Assembly: GCA_947625865.1 (NCBI GenBank)
Contig: CANQQD010000001.1
Span: forward strand, 100,465-164,464
Length of the DNA: 64,000 nucleotides
Direction of reading: 5' to 3'
Source of the DNA: an uncultured Clostridia bacterium
GTDB taxonomy: Bacteria; Bacillota; Clostridia; Christensenellales; Borkfalkiaceae
Numbering within the stretch: position 1 is the first letter of the stretch; each line of letters begins with the position of its first letter. This document shows, one piece after another, positions 18,090 through 26,615 of the stretch. The notes beneath the pieces are model-generated. The model searched no databases. It was given only the letters and a program-made list of their open reading frames with translations, and was not told the DNA's origin. Both the position numbers and the translations under genes were made by a program.

Positions 18090-18099
18090 TATTCGAAAA
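18090..18099. promoter_or_regulatory. LacI-type operator TATTCGAAAA (malQ leader)
   Basis: Third, slightly degenerate copy of the TTTTCGAAAA palindrome, in the malQ leader. It lies 22 bp from the copy at 18112-18121. Confidence 0.6.
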
Positions 18100-18111
18100 T
18101 TTATTACTTTG

Positions 18112-18121
18112 TTTTCGAAAA
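18112..18121. promoter_or_regulatory. LacI-type operator TTTTCGAAAA (malQ)
   Basis: A perfect 10-bp palindrome with the central CG typical of LacI-family sites. It covers the transcription start of malQ, immediately after the -10 box. Geometry matches 29390-29399. Confidence 0.8.
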
Positions 18122-18122
18122 T

Positions 18123-18150
18123 ATTATATCATATTTTTCGCAAATGTCAA
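18123..18150 (-). promoter_or_regulatory. malQ promoter with operator in the spacer
   Basis: On the minus strand TTGACA (18150-18145), a 16-nt spacer and TATAAT (18128-18123). The spacer holds TTTTCGCAAA (18135-18144), a degenerate operator exactly 23 bp from the one at 18112. The surface-pullulanase promoter has the same arrangement. Confidence 0.85.
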
Positions 18151-18225
18151 GAGAAAAAATATATAAAATAATAAAAATTTTCAGAAATTGTAAATTGTTT
18201 TCACTCCGATTTTTCGTAAAATAGC

Positions 18226-18254
18226 TTGACGGACAAGCGTTATATAAATATAAT
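18226..18254 (+). promoter_or_regulatory. Promoter of second lacI gene
   Basis: TTGACG (18226-18231), a 17-nt spacer and TATAAT (18249-18254). TTTTCGTAAA at 18211-18220, just upstream of the -35 box, resembles the operator and might allow autoregulation. Confidence 0.82.
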
Positions 18255-18305
18255 ATAGAAAATATTTATTATAATTGGTGTTAAAGATCTAATCGGAGAA
18301 ATTTT

Positions 18306-19289
18306 ATGACAATAAAAGAAATCGCCGAAGCTCTGAATATTTCGATAAGCACCGTATCCAAAGCTCTCAACGACGCGACCGATATTGCCGATGAAACCAA
18401 AGCCACCGTGCGTAGGTACGCCGAAAGCATAGGATATCCGATGAAATCGAAAAATAAGGACTCGCGCCGCATCTGCGTAATGTATGAAAGGGTGGATACC
18501 GATATCCGCAACCACGTATTCACGCAGATAGTTTCATCCTTTACCGATGTTGCCGTGCGCAGCGGATACGAGGTGATAATCGACACCGTATCCTCTAAGC
18601 CGGACGACTTCGCGCTGGAGAGCTATCTACGCCAGAACAACTTCTGCGCGGCGTTCATTATGGGAATGAACTTCAGAAGCCCCATTTACCGCCAGCTCAG
18701 AAAAACCTCGCTGCCTCTCGTTCTGCTTGACAACCGCGTTTCAAACTGCCCGCTCATATCCTCCGTGTCCAGCGAGAATACCGCCGCGATAATTACCGCC
18801 ATGCGGCATTTGCAAAGGCACGGGCACGCCAAAATAGGCTTTTTGATGGGCGAAAAGGATTCGCTCGTTTCCGCCGAACGGCTTGCAGGCTACATTTTGG
18901 GGCTTGCGCAGGCGGGGCAGGATTTTAAAAACGAATATGTGTATTACGGAGATTTCACGCGGGAGGCGGGCGAAAAAGCCGCCGCGTTCTTCTGCGCGAC
19001 CGACGTGACCGCCGTCATAAGTTGCTCCGACATTATGGCCACGGGGCTCATCGACGGGTTTGCCGCACTCGGCAAAAAGGTGCCCGACGACATATCGGTG
19101 ATGGGCTTTGACGATCTGAGTATCCTGAAGTTCACGCCGTACAACCTTACCACGATGAAGCAGGACTACGCCAGCATGGGCGAGCATGCCTTCCGGCAGA
19201 TAAGGGAAATGCTGGACGGCAGAATGTCCCAGAACGTATATCTGCCCTGCCAGCTCATAGAGCGCGGCTCCATAAAACAAACAACTTAA
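18306..19289 (+). CDS. LacI-family maltose/starch regulator (MalR-like)
   Basis: Full-length LacI repressor, 327 aa. The helix-turn-helix at residues 2-23 reads TIKEIAEALNISISTVSKAL. The effector domain keeps the family landmarks: VLLDNR, the RHLQRHGHAKIGFLMG segment, AVISCSDIMATGLIDG and DDISVMGFDDLSILKFTPYNLTTMKQD, ending in QLIERGS. It is divergent from malQ and sits among starch genes. The matching operators at malQ and the surface pullulanase are the best candidates for its binding sites. The ligand is probably a maltodextrin (inferred). The ATG at 18306 is preceded by CGGAGAAA. The convergent pullulanase gene ends 33 nt after it. Confidence 0.92.
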   Translation: MTIKEIAEALNISISTVSKALNDATDIADETKATVRRYAESIGYPMKSKNKDSRRICVMYERVDTDIRNHVFTQIVSSFTDVAVRSGYEVIIDTVSSKPDDFALESYLRQNNFCAAFIMGMNFRSPIYRQLRKTSLPLVLLDNRVSNCPLISSVSSENTAAIITAMRHLQRHGHAKIGFLMGEKDSLVSAERLAGYILGLAQAGQDFKNEYVYYGDFTREAGEKAAAFFCATDVTAVISCSDIMATGLIDGFAALGKKVPDDISVMGFDDLSILKFTPYNLTTMKQDYASMGEHAFRQIREMLDGRMSQNVYLPCQLIERGSIKQTT

Positions 19290-19321
19290 AATGTGCGGAC
19301 GGCGTTCCATCGCCGTCTTTT

Positions 19322-21127
19322 TTATTGCTTTACATATCCCGCAAACACATTGCGGGCTTTTATTTTTATATTCCCGCAAAACTCGGCAAAGGGCTGCGTT
19401 CCCGCCCTGTCTATGTCGCACACCTGCGAAACGGACGCGCCGTCCAACGCTATGACGGCGTCGTTTTCGGTGGCGTTCACGCCGTAGACTATATCCCCCA
19501 CCATATACGCCGCCACGCCCGCGGGCGCGGGGAGCCGCCTGAAATACTTGCGGGACTCGGCTAAATTATTGAAAACGGGGTTGCTTTTTCTGAGCTCTAT
19601 CAGCCCCTTATAGTAATTCACCCCGTCCCACTCGGCGGACATGCGCCTCCAGTCGAGCTTGTTCACGGCGTCTCCCGATCTGTATGAGTTGCCGTCGCCG
19701 CCCTTGGTGCGGTAAAATTCCTGACCGGCAAGCATAAACGGGATGCCCAAGCCCGAAAAAACCATAAAGTCCGCCATTCTGTGCATGGCGCGCCTGTCCT
19801 GCCCCGCGTCCGAGGTAAGGCAGATCTGGTCGTAGAGAGTATAGTCGTCGTGGCAGGCGGTGTAGAGCACCTGCTGGACGGGCGATTTAACGCGCATATA
19901 TTCGGGGTTTTTTGAATTTCCGCCCGAAATGCCGCTCATAGCCTCCTCGAGACATTCGGTCATTCCCTGCACATAGCCGCCCGTTGCGTTTACATAATGC
20001 GTCCCGCGTATGCCGTTGCGCGCGGAATCGTTGAACATTCCCACGCGCTCGTCGAGCTTGAAGAAGTGCGCCTTGTCGGCTCCCTCCACCCTGTCGGGCG
20101 GCTCGGCATACCACGGCTCGCCGTAGAGCAATATTTTTTTGCCGCTGCCGTCGGGATAGATATTGTCGAGAGCGCGCCGCACGCAGTTCATCGTTTCGAC
20201 GTCGTGCAGCCCCATGAGGTCGAAGCGGAAGCCGTCCACGTGATACTCTTTTACGTAATGGCACACGCAGTCTATAATGAGCTTCCTGAACATTTCGCTC
20301 TCGCTGCGCGTTTCGTTGCCGCAGCCCGAGCCGTTTGCCGGACGCTTGCCGCGCATCCTGTAGTAGTAGTCGGGCGCGCAGATATCGAGGGGGTTGCCCT
20401 CTTTTGTGTAGGTGTGGTTGAAAACGACGTCGAGAATAACGCCTATGCCCGCGGCATGCAGGTTTTTGACAAGCGTTTTAAGCTCCCTCACCCTCGCCGC
20501 GCCGTTGTGCGGGTCGGAGGAGTAGCTGCCCTCGGGCATAAAATAGCATACGGGGTCGTAGCCCCAGTTATAGCCGCCCTTCAGCTCGTCCACGCTGCCG
20601 TAGTCGGCTACGGGCATGAGTTGCACGTACGTTATCCCGAGGTACTTCAGATAATCTATGAGCGCGGGCTTGCCGTCGGGGGTGGAAACTCCCTCCCTGA
20701 ACGCGGTGAATTTGCCTGCGTCGGGAAGAGCCAGCCACTCGTCCGAGGAAAAATCGCGCACGTGCACCTCCCATATTACGGGAGCCTGCGGCGTAAAGCT
20801 GTCGTTCTCCCAGCCCTCGGGGTCTGCCGCGCCGTCCGAAAGTATGTAGCCGCGCCTTGAGTTTGCCCCGCCCGATAGCGCGTAGGGATCGATCGTTTCG
20901 ACGCCGTCGACGAGATAGGTATAATAAAGCCCGCCGAGATTGCCGCGCAGAACGCAGGCAAAAAGCCCGTCGCCCGTGGGCGAGAGCGATTTTTTTATCG
21001 ACCAGTTTGCCGCCATGTCCGAAGCATAGAGCTGCAGACTGACCGTGTGCGCATAGGGTGCAAAAACGCAGAACGTAGCGCTGTTTTTCGTGCAGGTTAC
21101 GCCCGGCGTGAATCCCGATTTTGTCAT
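19322..21127 (-). CDS. pulA: Type I pullulanase, cytoplasmic (GH13_14)
   Basis: Debranching enzyme hydrolysing alpha-1,6 links in imported branched dextrins or glycogen; 601 aa without signal peptide. Residues about 1-100 form a CBM48-like domain. The pullulanase hallmark YNWGYDP is at 186-192, and PEGSYSS follows. Catalytic residues: nucleophile Asp about 303 in GFRFDLMGLHD, acid/base Glu about 337 in LYGEPWY, and Asp about 427 in ACHDDYT, where many pullulanases have HDN. Preceded by GGGGAGG. Start overlaps the HAD gene stop as ATGA, so the two are co-translated. Paralogue of the surface pullulanase at 26616-29324 but lacks its N-terminal binding domain, so the pair splits debranching between inside and outside. 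Confidence 0.94.
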   Translation of the reverse strand: MTKSGFTPGVTCTKNSATFCVFAPYAHTVSLQLYASDMAANWSIKKSLSPTGDGLFACVLRGNLGGLYYTYLVDGVETIDPYALSGGANSRRGYILSDGAADPEGWENDSFTPQAPVIWEVHVRDFSSDEWLALPDAGKFTAFREGVSTPDGKPALIDYLKYLGITYVQLMPVADYGSVDELKGGYNWGYDPVCYFMPEGSYSSDPHNGAARVRELKTLVKNLHAAGIGVILDVVFNHTYTKEGNPLDICAPDYYYRMRGKRPANGSGCGNETRSESEMFRKLIIDCVCHYVKEYHVDGFRFDLMGLHDVETMNCVRRALDNIYPDGSGKKILLYGEPWYAEPPDRVEGADKAHFFKLDERVGMFNDSARNGIRGTHYVNATGGYVQGMTECLEEAMSGISGGNSKNPEYMRVKSPVQQVLYTACHDDYTLYDQICLTSDAGQDRRAMHRMADFMVFSGLGIPFMLAGQEFYRTKGGDGNSYRSGDAVNKLDWRRMSAEWDGVNYYKGLIELRKSNPVFNNLAESRKYFRRLPAPAGVAAYMVGDIVYGVNATENDAVIALDGASVSQVCDIDRAGTQPFAEFCGNIKIKARNVFAGYVKQ

Positions 21128-21828
21128 AGTACCTCCCCAATCAGATATTTGCTAAGTTCGCCGAAGCTGTCTGTCGCAAAGTCTGCGACGGCGGCTCCGC
21201 GCTTCAGGCTGTCGGTAAGCGGGGATATGCCGGAGTTGATATACGCCGTTTTCATTTTCAGCGCTCCGGCGGGAATTATATCCGTAGAAATGTCGTTGCC
21301 AATATAAATTGTCCGGGCGACGTTAAGTGAGTATTTTGAAATGAGATACTTAAAAAACGATGGCGAGGGCTTTTTTTCGCCGAACTGCGAGGAGAGCTCC
21401 ACGCCGTAAAAATATTGAAGTATGTTTAGTTTTTCAAGCTCGGGCAGGGTAAAGGCCGCCTGTGCGTTCGACAAAATGAACAGCCGCGCGCCGTGCATGC
21501 CGAGCGTTTTCAAAAGCTCCGCCGCGCCCCTGTATAGCTTAAGGCGGCGGGTAGACAGTGCGCGGAACATTTCCGCGGCTTCGCGCGATTGCCGCACCGT
21601 CATTGCGCCCCCGCTTCTCTCTATTGCAAGTTTTAATACCGCGCATATATCGGGCTCGTCAAAGCCCCCGTATGCGCCCAAAAGCGCGTCGTATTCCCGC
21701 TTCAGACCCTCGCCCGCGCCGAATTTTTCGGCGGCGTAGTCCGTGAAGCGTTTCCAGAATTTTTGCGAATACTCGTCGGTGGAAATATCCACGAGGGTGC
21801 CGTATAGATCGAATACAAAATTACGCAT
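21124..21828 (-). CDS. HAD-superfamily hydrolase (phosphatase-like)
   Basis: 234-aa haloacid-dehalogenase-fold hydrolase, probably a sugar-phosphate or nucleotide phosphatase. Motif I is DLYGTLVD, motif II is LSNAQ, the motif III lysine is in EKKPSPSFF, and motif IV is IGNDISTDIIPAG. The track start at 22026 reads through repeat-island sequence; the conserved fold begins at MRNFVFDLYG, so I use the ATG at 21828. No good Shine-Dalgarno precedes it. Coupled to pulA by a 4-nt overlap, which suggests a role in glucan metabolism, for example on a phosphorylated intermediate, but the substrate is unknown. Confidence 0.85.
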   Translation of the reverse strand: MRNFVFDLYGTLVDISTDEYSQKFWKRFTDYAAEKFGAGEGLKREYDALLGAYGGFDEPDICAVLKLAIERSGGAMTVRQSREAAEMFRALSTRRLKLYRGAAELLKTLGMHGARLFILSNAQAAFTLPELEKLNILQYFYGVELSSQFGEKKPSPSFFKYLISKYSLNVARTIYIGNDISTDIIPAGALKMKTAYINSGISPLTDSLKRGAAVADFATDSFGELSKYLIGEVL

Positions 21829-21910
21829 AGGATGTCTTTGTTCACAAAAATTTTCGTGCGGTTGCGCGCACTCAAATTTTTCGTGAGTTTGGGCGGCTCT
21901 GCCGCCCTTT

Positions 21911-21948
21911 GCGCCATTTTTAAGGGCGCACATATTATATAATGGCGC
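21911..21948. repeat. Palindrome GCGCCATT/AATGGCGC with shared loop
   Basis: An 8-bp perfect stem around TTAAGGGCGCACATATTATAT. The loop is nearly the same as at 16034-16075 but the stem sequence is unrelated. Confidence 0.8.
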
Positions 21949-22100
21949 AAATTCCCACCGCTCAGGCGCAGGTATGCGCAAATTGAGTTGTGCTGCGCAC
22001 GCGAGCGTTAGCGACGCTTTGCACACCGCATTATAAAAAATTCTATAATAAGGTGCAAAAAGCGTGGTTTTGCTTGCACCGTTAATTATTTTTATATGTG

Positions 22101-22143
22101 TTCACAAAAAGCTCGGCAAGCCGTGCCTGCGCTTTTTCGTGAG
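22101..22143. repeat. Nested hairpin with AAAAGC/GCTTTT stem
   Basis: TTCACAAAAAGC and GCTTTTTCGTGAG flank TCGGCAAGCCGTGCCTGC, the same core as at 15973-16012 with a different outer stem. Confidence 0.75.
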
Positions 22144-22193
22144 TTTGGGCGGCTCTGCCGCCGCCGACGGGCGAATGTCGCCCGCTTTCCCGT

Positions 22194-22246
22194 GCCCTCT
22201 TCCGTCGCCGACGGGGGAGGGTGGCGACGTAGTCGTCGGGTGGGAG
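22194..22246 (+). repeat. REP-like two-stem element, copy B1
   Basis: Stem 2 is GCGAC-GTA-GTCGT, a third distinct pairing sequence. Confidence 0.85.
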
Positions 22247-22390
22247 TTAGGGGTTTGGCTTGTTGTTATGCTCCCCTCAGTCTCGCTTTGCTCGACAGCT
22301 CCCCTCGCAAGCGAAGGGCGCCAAGGTTGAGGAGGGGCGTTCGGCAGCTTTCTCCGCCAAGGGTGTGGGGCGTGAGTGCCTACTTTCCCG

Positions 22391-22443
22391 TGCCCTCTTC
22401 CGTCGCCGACGGGGGAGGGTGTCACGAAGTGACGGGTGGGAGC
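22391..22443 (+). repeat. REP-like two-stem element, copy B2
   Basis: Stem 2 is GTCAC-GAA-GTGAC. Confidence 0.85.
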
Positions 22444-22696
22444 AGTGCTTTAGATTGTTGTTATGCTCCCCTCAGTCTCGCTTTGCTCGACAGCTGTCTC
22501 ACACGTTGTAAGGACAACAACGTGTTCGGTCACCGTGCGCGCCTTGCACTATGCGCGCACTCATCTCGCGCGGCAAAACAGCGCACTGTGCTGTTTTGAG
22601 AACTCCGCGCGCGTCCCCCCAAGGGGGAAGAAGCCAAGGTTGAGGGGGGTCGTTCGGCAGCTTTCTCCGCCAAGGTTGGGGAGCGGCGTTACCGCA

Positions 22697-23041
22697 CTAT
22701 CCCTCAAAATGGTTATAAATATCCTCGCACGTTTCCCGAAAATGCTGATTGACCTGCAAATTAGTGTACCGCAAGACTTTTATACCAATCGAAGCAAAAT
22801 ATTCATCACGAACTTTATCATACTCTTTCCCGCGATCTTCATAATGCTGACCGCCGTCCACCTCGATTATTGTCTTGTGTTTTGCACAATAAAAATCTGC
22901 TATATAATTCCCGAATACCACCTGACGCCTTATATGCCAAGGTTGGGCTTTTAAAAACTTGTACCACAGCTTGCGCTCTTCGGGAGTCATTTCTTTTCTT
23001 AATTCTTTTGCGTGTTCGGATATTTTACTTTCGTCTGCCAT
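22697..23041 (-). CDS. DUF559 / Vsr-like endonuclease domain protein
   Basis: 114-aa single-domain protein of the DUF559 group, related to very-short-patch-repair endonucleases. Recognised from the helical start (KELRKEMTPEERKLWYKFLK), then VFGNYIADFYCAKHKTIIEVDGGQHY and the C-terminal GIKVLRYTNLQVNQHF. The acidic residues in IADFYC and IIEVDGGQH fit the PD-(D/E)XK active site. Length is normal for stand-alone DUF559 genes, whose function is not established. The ATG at 23041 has no clear ribosome site. It is flanked on both sides by REP-like repeats of island B, in a stretch with no other gene. Confidence 0.85.
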   Translation of the reverse strand: MADESKISEHAKELRKEMTPEERKLWYKFLKAQPWHIRRQVVFGNYIADFYCAKHKTIIEVDGGQHYEDRGKEYDKVRDEYFASIGIKVLRYTNLQVNQHFRETCEDIYNHFEG

Positions 23042-23345
23042 TTTTATTGACCTTGATTTAAGGTTGGATATGCATTTATGCTTTCCCGTGCCCTCTTCCG
23101 TCGCCGACCCGCTTTCCCTTGCCCTCTTCCGTCGCCGACGGGGGAGGGTGGCACGAAGTGACGGGTGGGAGCAGAGTTTTTGATTGTGGTTGTGCTCCCC
23201 TCAGTCTCGCTTTGCTCGACAGCTCCCCTCGCAAGCGAAGGGCGCCAAGGGTTGGGGGGGGTTGCCCCTCCCATCACCCGCTACGCGGGAGCTTCCCCCC
23301 CAAGGGGGAAGAAGCCATGGGGCGGGGCAAGTATTTAAATTATTT
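23042..23345. repeat. Repeat island B, right part
   Basis: A truncated REP-like element (about 23092-23109), a full one (23121-23172), and a CTCCCCTCAGTCTCGCTTTGCTCGACAGCT...GCGCCAAGG block (about 23196-23253). No gene is seen. Confidence 0.85.
23121..23172 (+). repeat. REP-like two-stem element, copy B4
   Basis: Stem 2 is GGCAC-GAA-GTGAC with one mismatch. Confidence 0.8.
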
Positions 23346-23374
23346 GCGGCGCGGGAAATAAATTCCCGCGCCGC
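23346..23374 (-). terminator. Terminator of large surface lipoprotein gene
   Basis: A perfect 12-bp stem GCGGCGCGGGAA/TTCCCGCGCCGC with a 5-nt loop, followed in the minus direction by an AT-rich AAATAATTTAAAT tract. Confidence 0.85.
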
Positions 23375-23423
23375 CTGCCACTGCGTTTAAACTTTATTTT
23401 ATAAGGAGAGAAATTTTATAAAG

Positions 23424-26396
23424 TTACGCGGTCTTTTGTGTTACGGTTATTGTATTTGTTGACGTGTCAAACGTTACGGTGTACTCGCCAGCGGTGTGGA
23501 AGCAGAGATTATCGCCCTTGGAACCGTTATCCACAACGTTGTTCTTCGTGTAGCTGCTATACCAGTCTTTAACGCCGCCCAGAACGGAGCCGTAGCCGAC
23601 CTTTATTGCAAATATGGTTCCTGCCGTAAGTTTGTTTTTCTCGATATCGCCGGCAAGCCAGCTGTAATCGGCATTTTTGGATATGTCGGTAACAGTAATG
23701 TCAACCGTCAGCACGTTGCCGTCGCCCGTAAGTTTGGGAGAGCCTTCCGCTATGGAGAAGCTTACGGCTTTGTCGTTTATAACCAGCGTGCCTACGATAT
23801 AATATGCAAGCTTTTCGTATTGAACGCTGCTGTCCTCTACGTTGAACTTAACAAAGTAGTCGCCTGCGGGAAGGTTGCCGTCGCCTACGTTATATTCCTT
23901 GTTGCCGTCGTACTTATCGATGAGCTTTAAGGGCTTTGTGCCGTCAACGGTTATATATCCCGTCCACGCGTCCGTACCCGCAGCCATCTTTGTTTCATCT
24001 TCGCCGTATACAAAGTACATATCGTTGGGATTTGCAAAGGGTTCAACCGTCCAGGTGAGCTTCCATGTGTCTGCACTTGCATAGAGAACGTAATCTCCGC
24101 TCACCGCAACTTTTATGTTTCCACCGTCATTACCGGGCTCATCATATACAAGTTCGTTGCCACAGCTTGAATCTATAGCCCATGCACTGAATTTAAAATC
24201 ATTCCAGCTTGTTGTTGTGCCAAGAATTTTGAATTTATCACCCACAATCAGTCTTAAAGAAATAGTGAACATGTTTTCGGTAGGGTGAGATTCCGAATGG
24301 CTGAGCGGCGTTTTATCATTTTCAAGTTGCCATGTTACAGTAGGATAATTCTTTAATTCTCCTAAAATGTGATAGTTGTGAGTATCTATTGCGCGCCAAT
24401 GAGCGTAAACGGTCTTATCTTCGGTTACAAGCTCGTCAAAGTTTACAGGCTCGCCGTTGCTTTGAGCCGTGTACCAGCCGAGGAAGTAATATCCGTCGCG
24501 TTCGGCAGCTTCGGGAGCGACAAGACCCTTTTCGTCGATATCTACTTCCTTATCGGAGGTTGTGCCGTCGTTATAGTTAAAGGTCACCTTTGTGCCGGTG
24601 GGGATATCGGAGTTTGCAACCCAGCGGGCATAGAGCTCGGTGTTTGCGTTTACGGGTTTAGTAAAGTCAAACTTGTTTTCGCACTCCACTTCGGTATACC
24701 AGCCGTAGAAGGTGTAGTCCGCGCGCTCGGGTTCTTCGGGTGCGGTCACGGTTGTGCCCTGATTAATGGTCTTAACCTCGGGTTCTGCCGCCTCCGCGTA
24801 GTTGAGGTTGAAAGTTACCGTTACTTCGTGCACTACTTCGGCAACGGTTATTGCCTTTGTTGCGGGGTCGAAAGTTACGGAGTATTCGCCTGCCGCATGG
24901 AAGAAGTAGTTGCCGCCGTTGTCGCCGATGCCGTAGTCAGCTTTACGTCCGCCGAGAACAGTACCGTAAGCTACCTTTATTGCAAATATGGCGTTGTCAC
25001 CCTCGGAAGCAAGCCAGTCGTAGTTGTTGGTGCCGTCGACAACTTTTGAAACGTCGATTACGTTGACGGTTGCAACGTATTTGCCGTCGGACTCCGTCAT
25101 GACAGGAGTGAGGTCTTTGACTATTACAAAGTTCTGGATATGTTTGTCGCCGTCAACAAATGTGCCATATACATAGTATTCGCACTTTTCATGCTTAACT
25201 TCTTTTGTTTCCGGATTGTAGGTGAAGTAATATTCGCCCGCGGTGAGGGAAATATTGTTGCCGTCGGGGGAAAGCCATGTGTCGGACTCGCCGCCGAGCT
25301 TGTTGTACAGCTTAACCGTTGCATAGTCGCGCTGAACTTCGTCCTCAACGGCATAGTCGTCTTCCGTTATGGTGAGATAGCCCGACCAAATGCCCGTTGC
25401 AAGGTCCTCGGTGAGTTTCCATTCGTCGCCCATGTCGGTGTTCCAACCGTTCATGGAGCCGATAAAGTAGATGTCGTTTGCACCCGCTTTTATGGTTACG
25501 GAATTATCTGCGCCGTTATAGGTTATGGTGTATATGCCGGCGGGAACAAGGTTATATTCGTCGTCTCCATGGAGAGCCGTTTTGAAGTCCTTGGAGGTAT
25601 AAACCGCTTTTATGCCGTTATCGTCCTCAACGTTGTTCATAACGCCTATCATGGTATATTCGCTGCCGGCTGCGCCGGTTTCGTCATATTTGAGGTCGTC
25701 CTCGGTAACTTCAAGGGAATAACGCCATATGTCGCCGTTCTTTGTCATGTTCGATTTGTCAAATACCTTCTGGTTGAACCCGAAGTCGTTGAAATCGCCG
25801 ACTACGTACATATCCGAAAGAGCCTTTAATTCGTCGCCTTTTACATATGTTATGTATGCGTCCTGTTCGCCGTCGGGGAAGGTGTGAAGAGAGAATGTGT
25901 ACTGTGCGTCATAGCCCTTGGAAAGGGTGATATCCGATTTATAATCGCCGCCGCCATAGAAAATTACATTTTCGTCGGCGTCCTTAACAACCTGCTGGTC
26001 GCCCTCTTCAACGACTCCCTGCATGAAGGAGATGCCCATCTGACCGTCCCAGCTGTCGTCGTGGATAATCTGGAACGCGTCGTCCGCATACATGCTTATT
26101 GTGATAGTAAACACGTTGTGGTCCGCTTCCTCGTCCCTTACAAGCTTGAGAATGTGGTTGGTATTGGACCATGCGTTTTGCTTCAAATCGCCCGCGCCGG
26201 TGCCGACAAGATAGTATTCGGTTTCATCAAGGGTGTAGTCGACATTGCCGCCACCGCCGCCACCGCCGGTGCCGCCGCCTCCGCCTTCGCCGCCGGGTTC
26301 ACCGCCGCCTCCGTTGTTGCAGGCTATGGCAAACGTGCCAAGCGCTGCCGCCATGGCGCCCGTAAGCAGGAGCGCCAGTAATTTTTTTGCCTTCAT
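23424..26396 (-). CDS. Large surface lipoprotein with repeated starch-binding-like modules and two InlB-type repeats
   Basis: Predicted lipoprotein of 990 aa. Signal peptide with lipobox AIAC, then a Gly-rich linker (GGGGGTGGGGGGG). The N-terminal half has modules opening with YYLVGTGAGD, MYVVGDFNDFG and IYFIGSMNGWNTD, a pattern seen in SusE/SusF-type and CBM starch-binding domains. Two InlB B-repeats lie near the middle (TFYGWYTEVECENKFDFTKP and YFLGWYTAQSNGEPVNF). The last third repeats the binding-module pattern; two segments containing FAIKVGYGSVLGG and FAIKVAYGTVLGG are internal duplicates. No catalytic residues. I chose the ATG at 26396 (GGAGG 6 nt upstream) over the TTG at 26408. Downstream of the surface pullulanase on the same strand, so it probably feeds it by holding starch. 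Ligand not proven. Confidence 0.8.
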   Translation of the reverse strand: MKAKKLLALLLTGAMAAALGTFAIACNNGGGGEPGGEGGGGGTGGGGGGGNVDYTLDETEYYLVGTGAGDLKQNAWSNTNHILKLVRDEEADHNVFTITISMYADDAFQIIHDDSWDGQMGISFMQGVVEEGDQQVVKDADENVIFYGGGDYKSDITLSKGYDAQYTFSLHTFPDGEQDAYITYVKGDELKALSDMYVVGDFNDFGFNQKVFDKSNMTKNGDIWRYSLEVTEDDLKYDETGAAGSEYTMIGVMNNVEDDNGIKAVYTSKDFKTALHGDDEYNLVPAGIYTITYNGADNSVTIKAGANDIYFIGSMNGWNTDMGDEWKLTEDLATGIWSGYLTITEDDYAVEDEVQRDYATVKLYNKLGGESDTWLSPDGNNISLTAGEYYFTYNPETKEVKHEKCEYYVYGTFVDGDKHIQNFVIVKDLTPVMTESDGKYVATVNVIDVSKVVDGTNNYDWLASEGDNAIFAIKVAYGTVLGGRKADYGIGDNGGNYFFHAAGEYSVTFDPATKAITVAEVVHEVTVTFNLNYAEAAEPEVKTINQGTTVTAPEEPERADYTFYGWYTEVECENKFDFTKPVNANTELYARWVANSDIPTGTKVTFNYNDGTTSDKEVDIDEKGLVAPEAAERDGYYFLGWYTAQSNGEPVNFDELVTEDKTVYAHWRAIDTHNYHILGELKNYPTVTWQLENDKTPLSHSESHPTENMFTISLRLIVGDKFKILGTTTSWNDFKFSAWAIDSSCGNELVYDEPGNDGGNIKVAVSGDYVLYASADTWKLTWTVEPFANPNDMYFVYGEDETKMAAGTDAWTGYITVDGTKPLKLIDKYDGNKEYNVGDGNLPAGDYFVKFNVEDSSVQYEKLAYYIVGTLVINDKAVSFSIAEGSPKLTGDGNVLTVDITVTDISKNADYSWLAGDIEKNKLTAGTIFAIKVGYGSVLGGVKDWYSSYTKNNVVDNGSKGDNLCFHTAGEYTVTFDTSTNTITVTQKTA

Positions 26397-26431
26397 TTTT
26401 GCCTCCAAAAAATTTATAAATTTTTGCGGGG

Positions 26432-26459
26432 TAAGGGCGTGTTCCGGTCGCCCTTACCC
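26432..26459 (-). other. Intercistronic hairpin between surface pullulanase and lipoprotein genes
   Basis: GGTAAGGGCG/CGCCCTTACC, a 10-bp stem with a 9-nt loop, lies in the 219-nt gap. It is followed by CCGCAAAAATTT in the minus direction. No operator or good promoter was found in this gap, so the lipoprotein gene may be read through from the pullulanase promoter with this hairpin tuning the ratio. Confidence 0.5.
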
Positions 26460-26615
26460 AAATTGCCTTAGTTGTCGCGGAGCCGAGGCTCCGCCTGCGC
26501 AGACCGCGTCTGCGCATTTATAATAAACCTATATTCTGTTTTTAAGCTTCGTTCAGCCGCAAAGGCGCACTCTTCCCGCGGCTTTTGAGGGGGGATAAGC
26601 CGCGGGGTTTCCGGT

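Larger units (their letters stand above)
21830..22696. repeat. Repeat island B, left part
   Basis: Noncoding. Contains nested hairpins (21841-21886, 22101-22143), the variable-stem palindrome (21911-21948), REP-like elements (22194-22246, 22391-22443), CTCCCCTCAGTCTCG blocks (22271-22332; partial at about 22466-22495) and a block TTCGGTCACCGTGCGCGCC...CGCGCGGCAAAACAGCGC (about 22531-22590) that recurs in island E. Confidence 0.85.
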
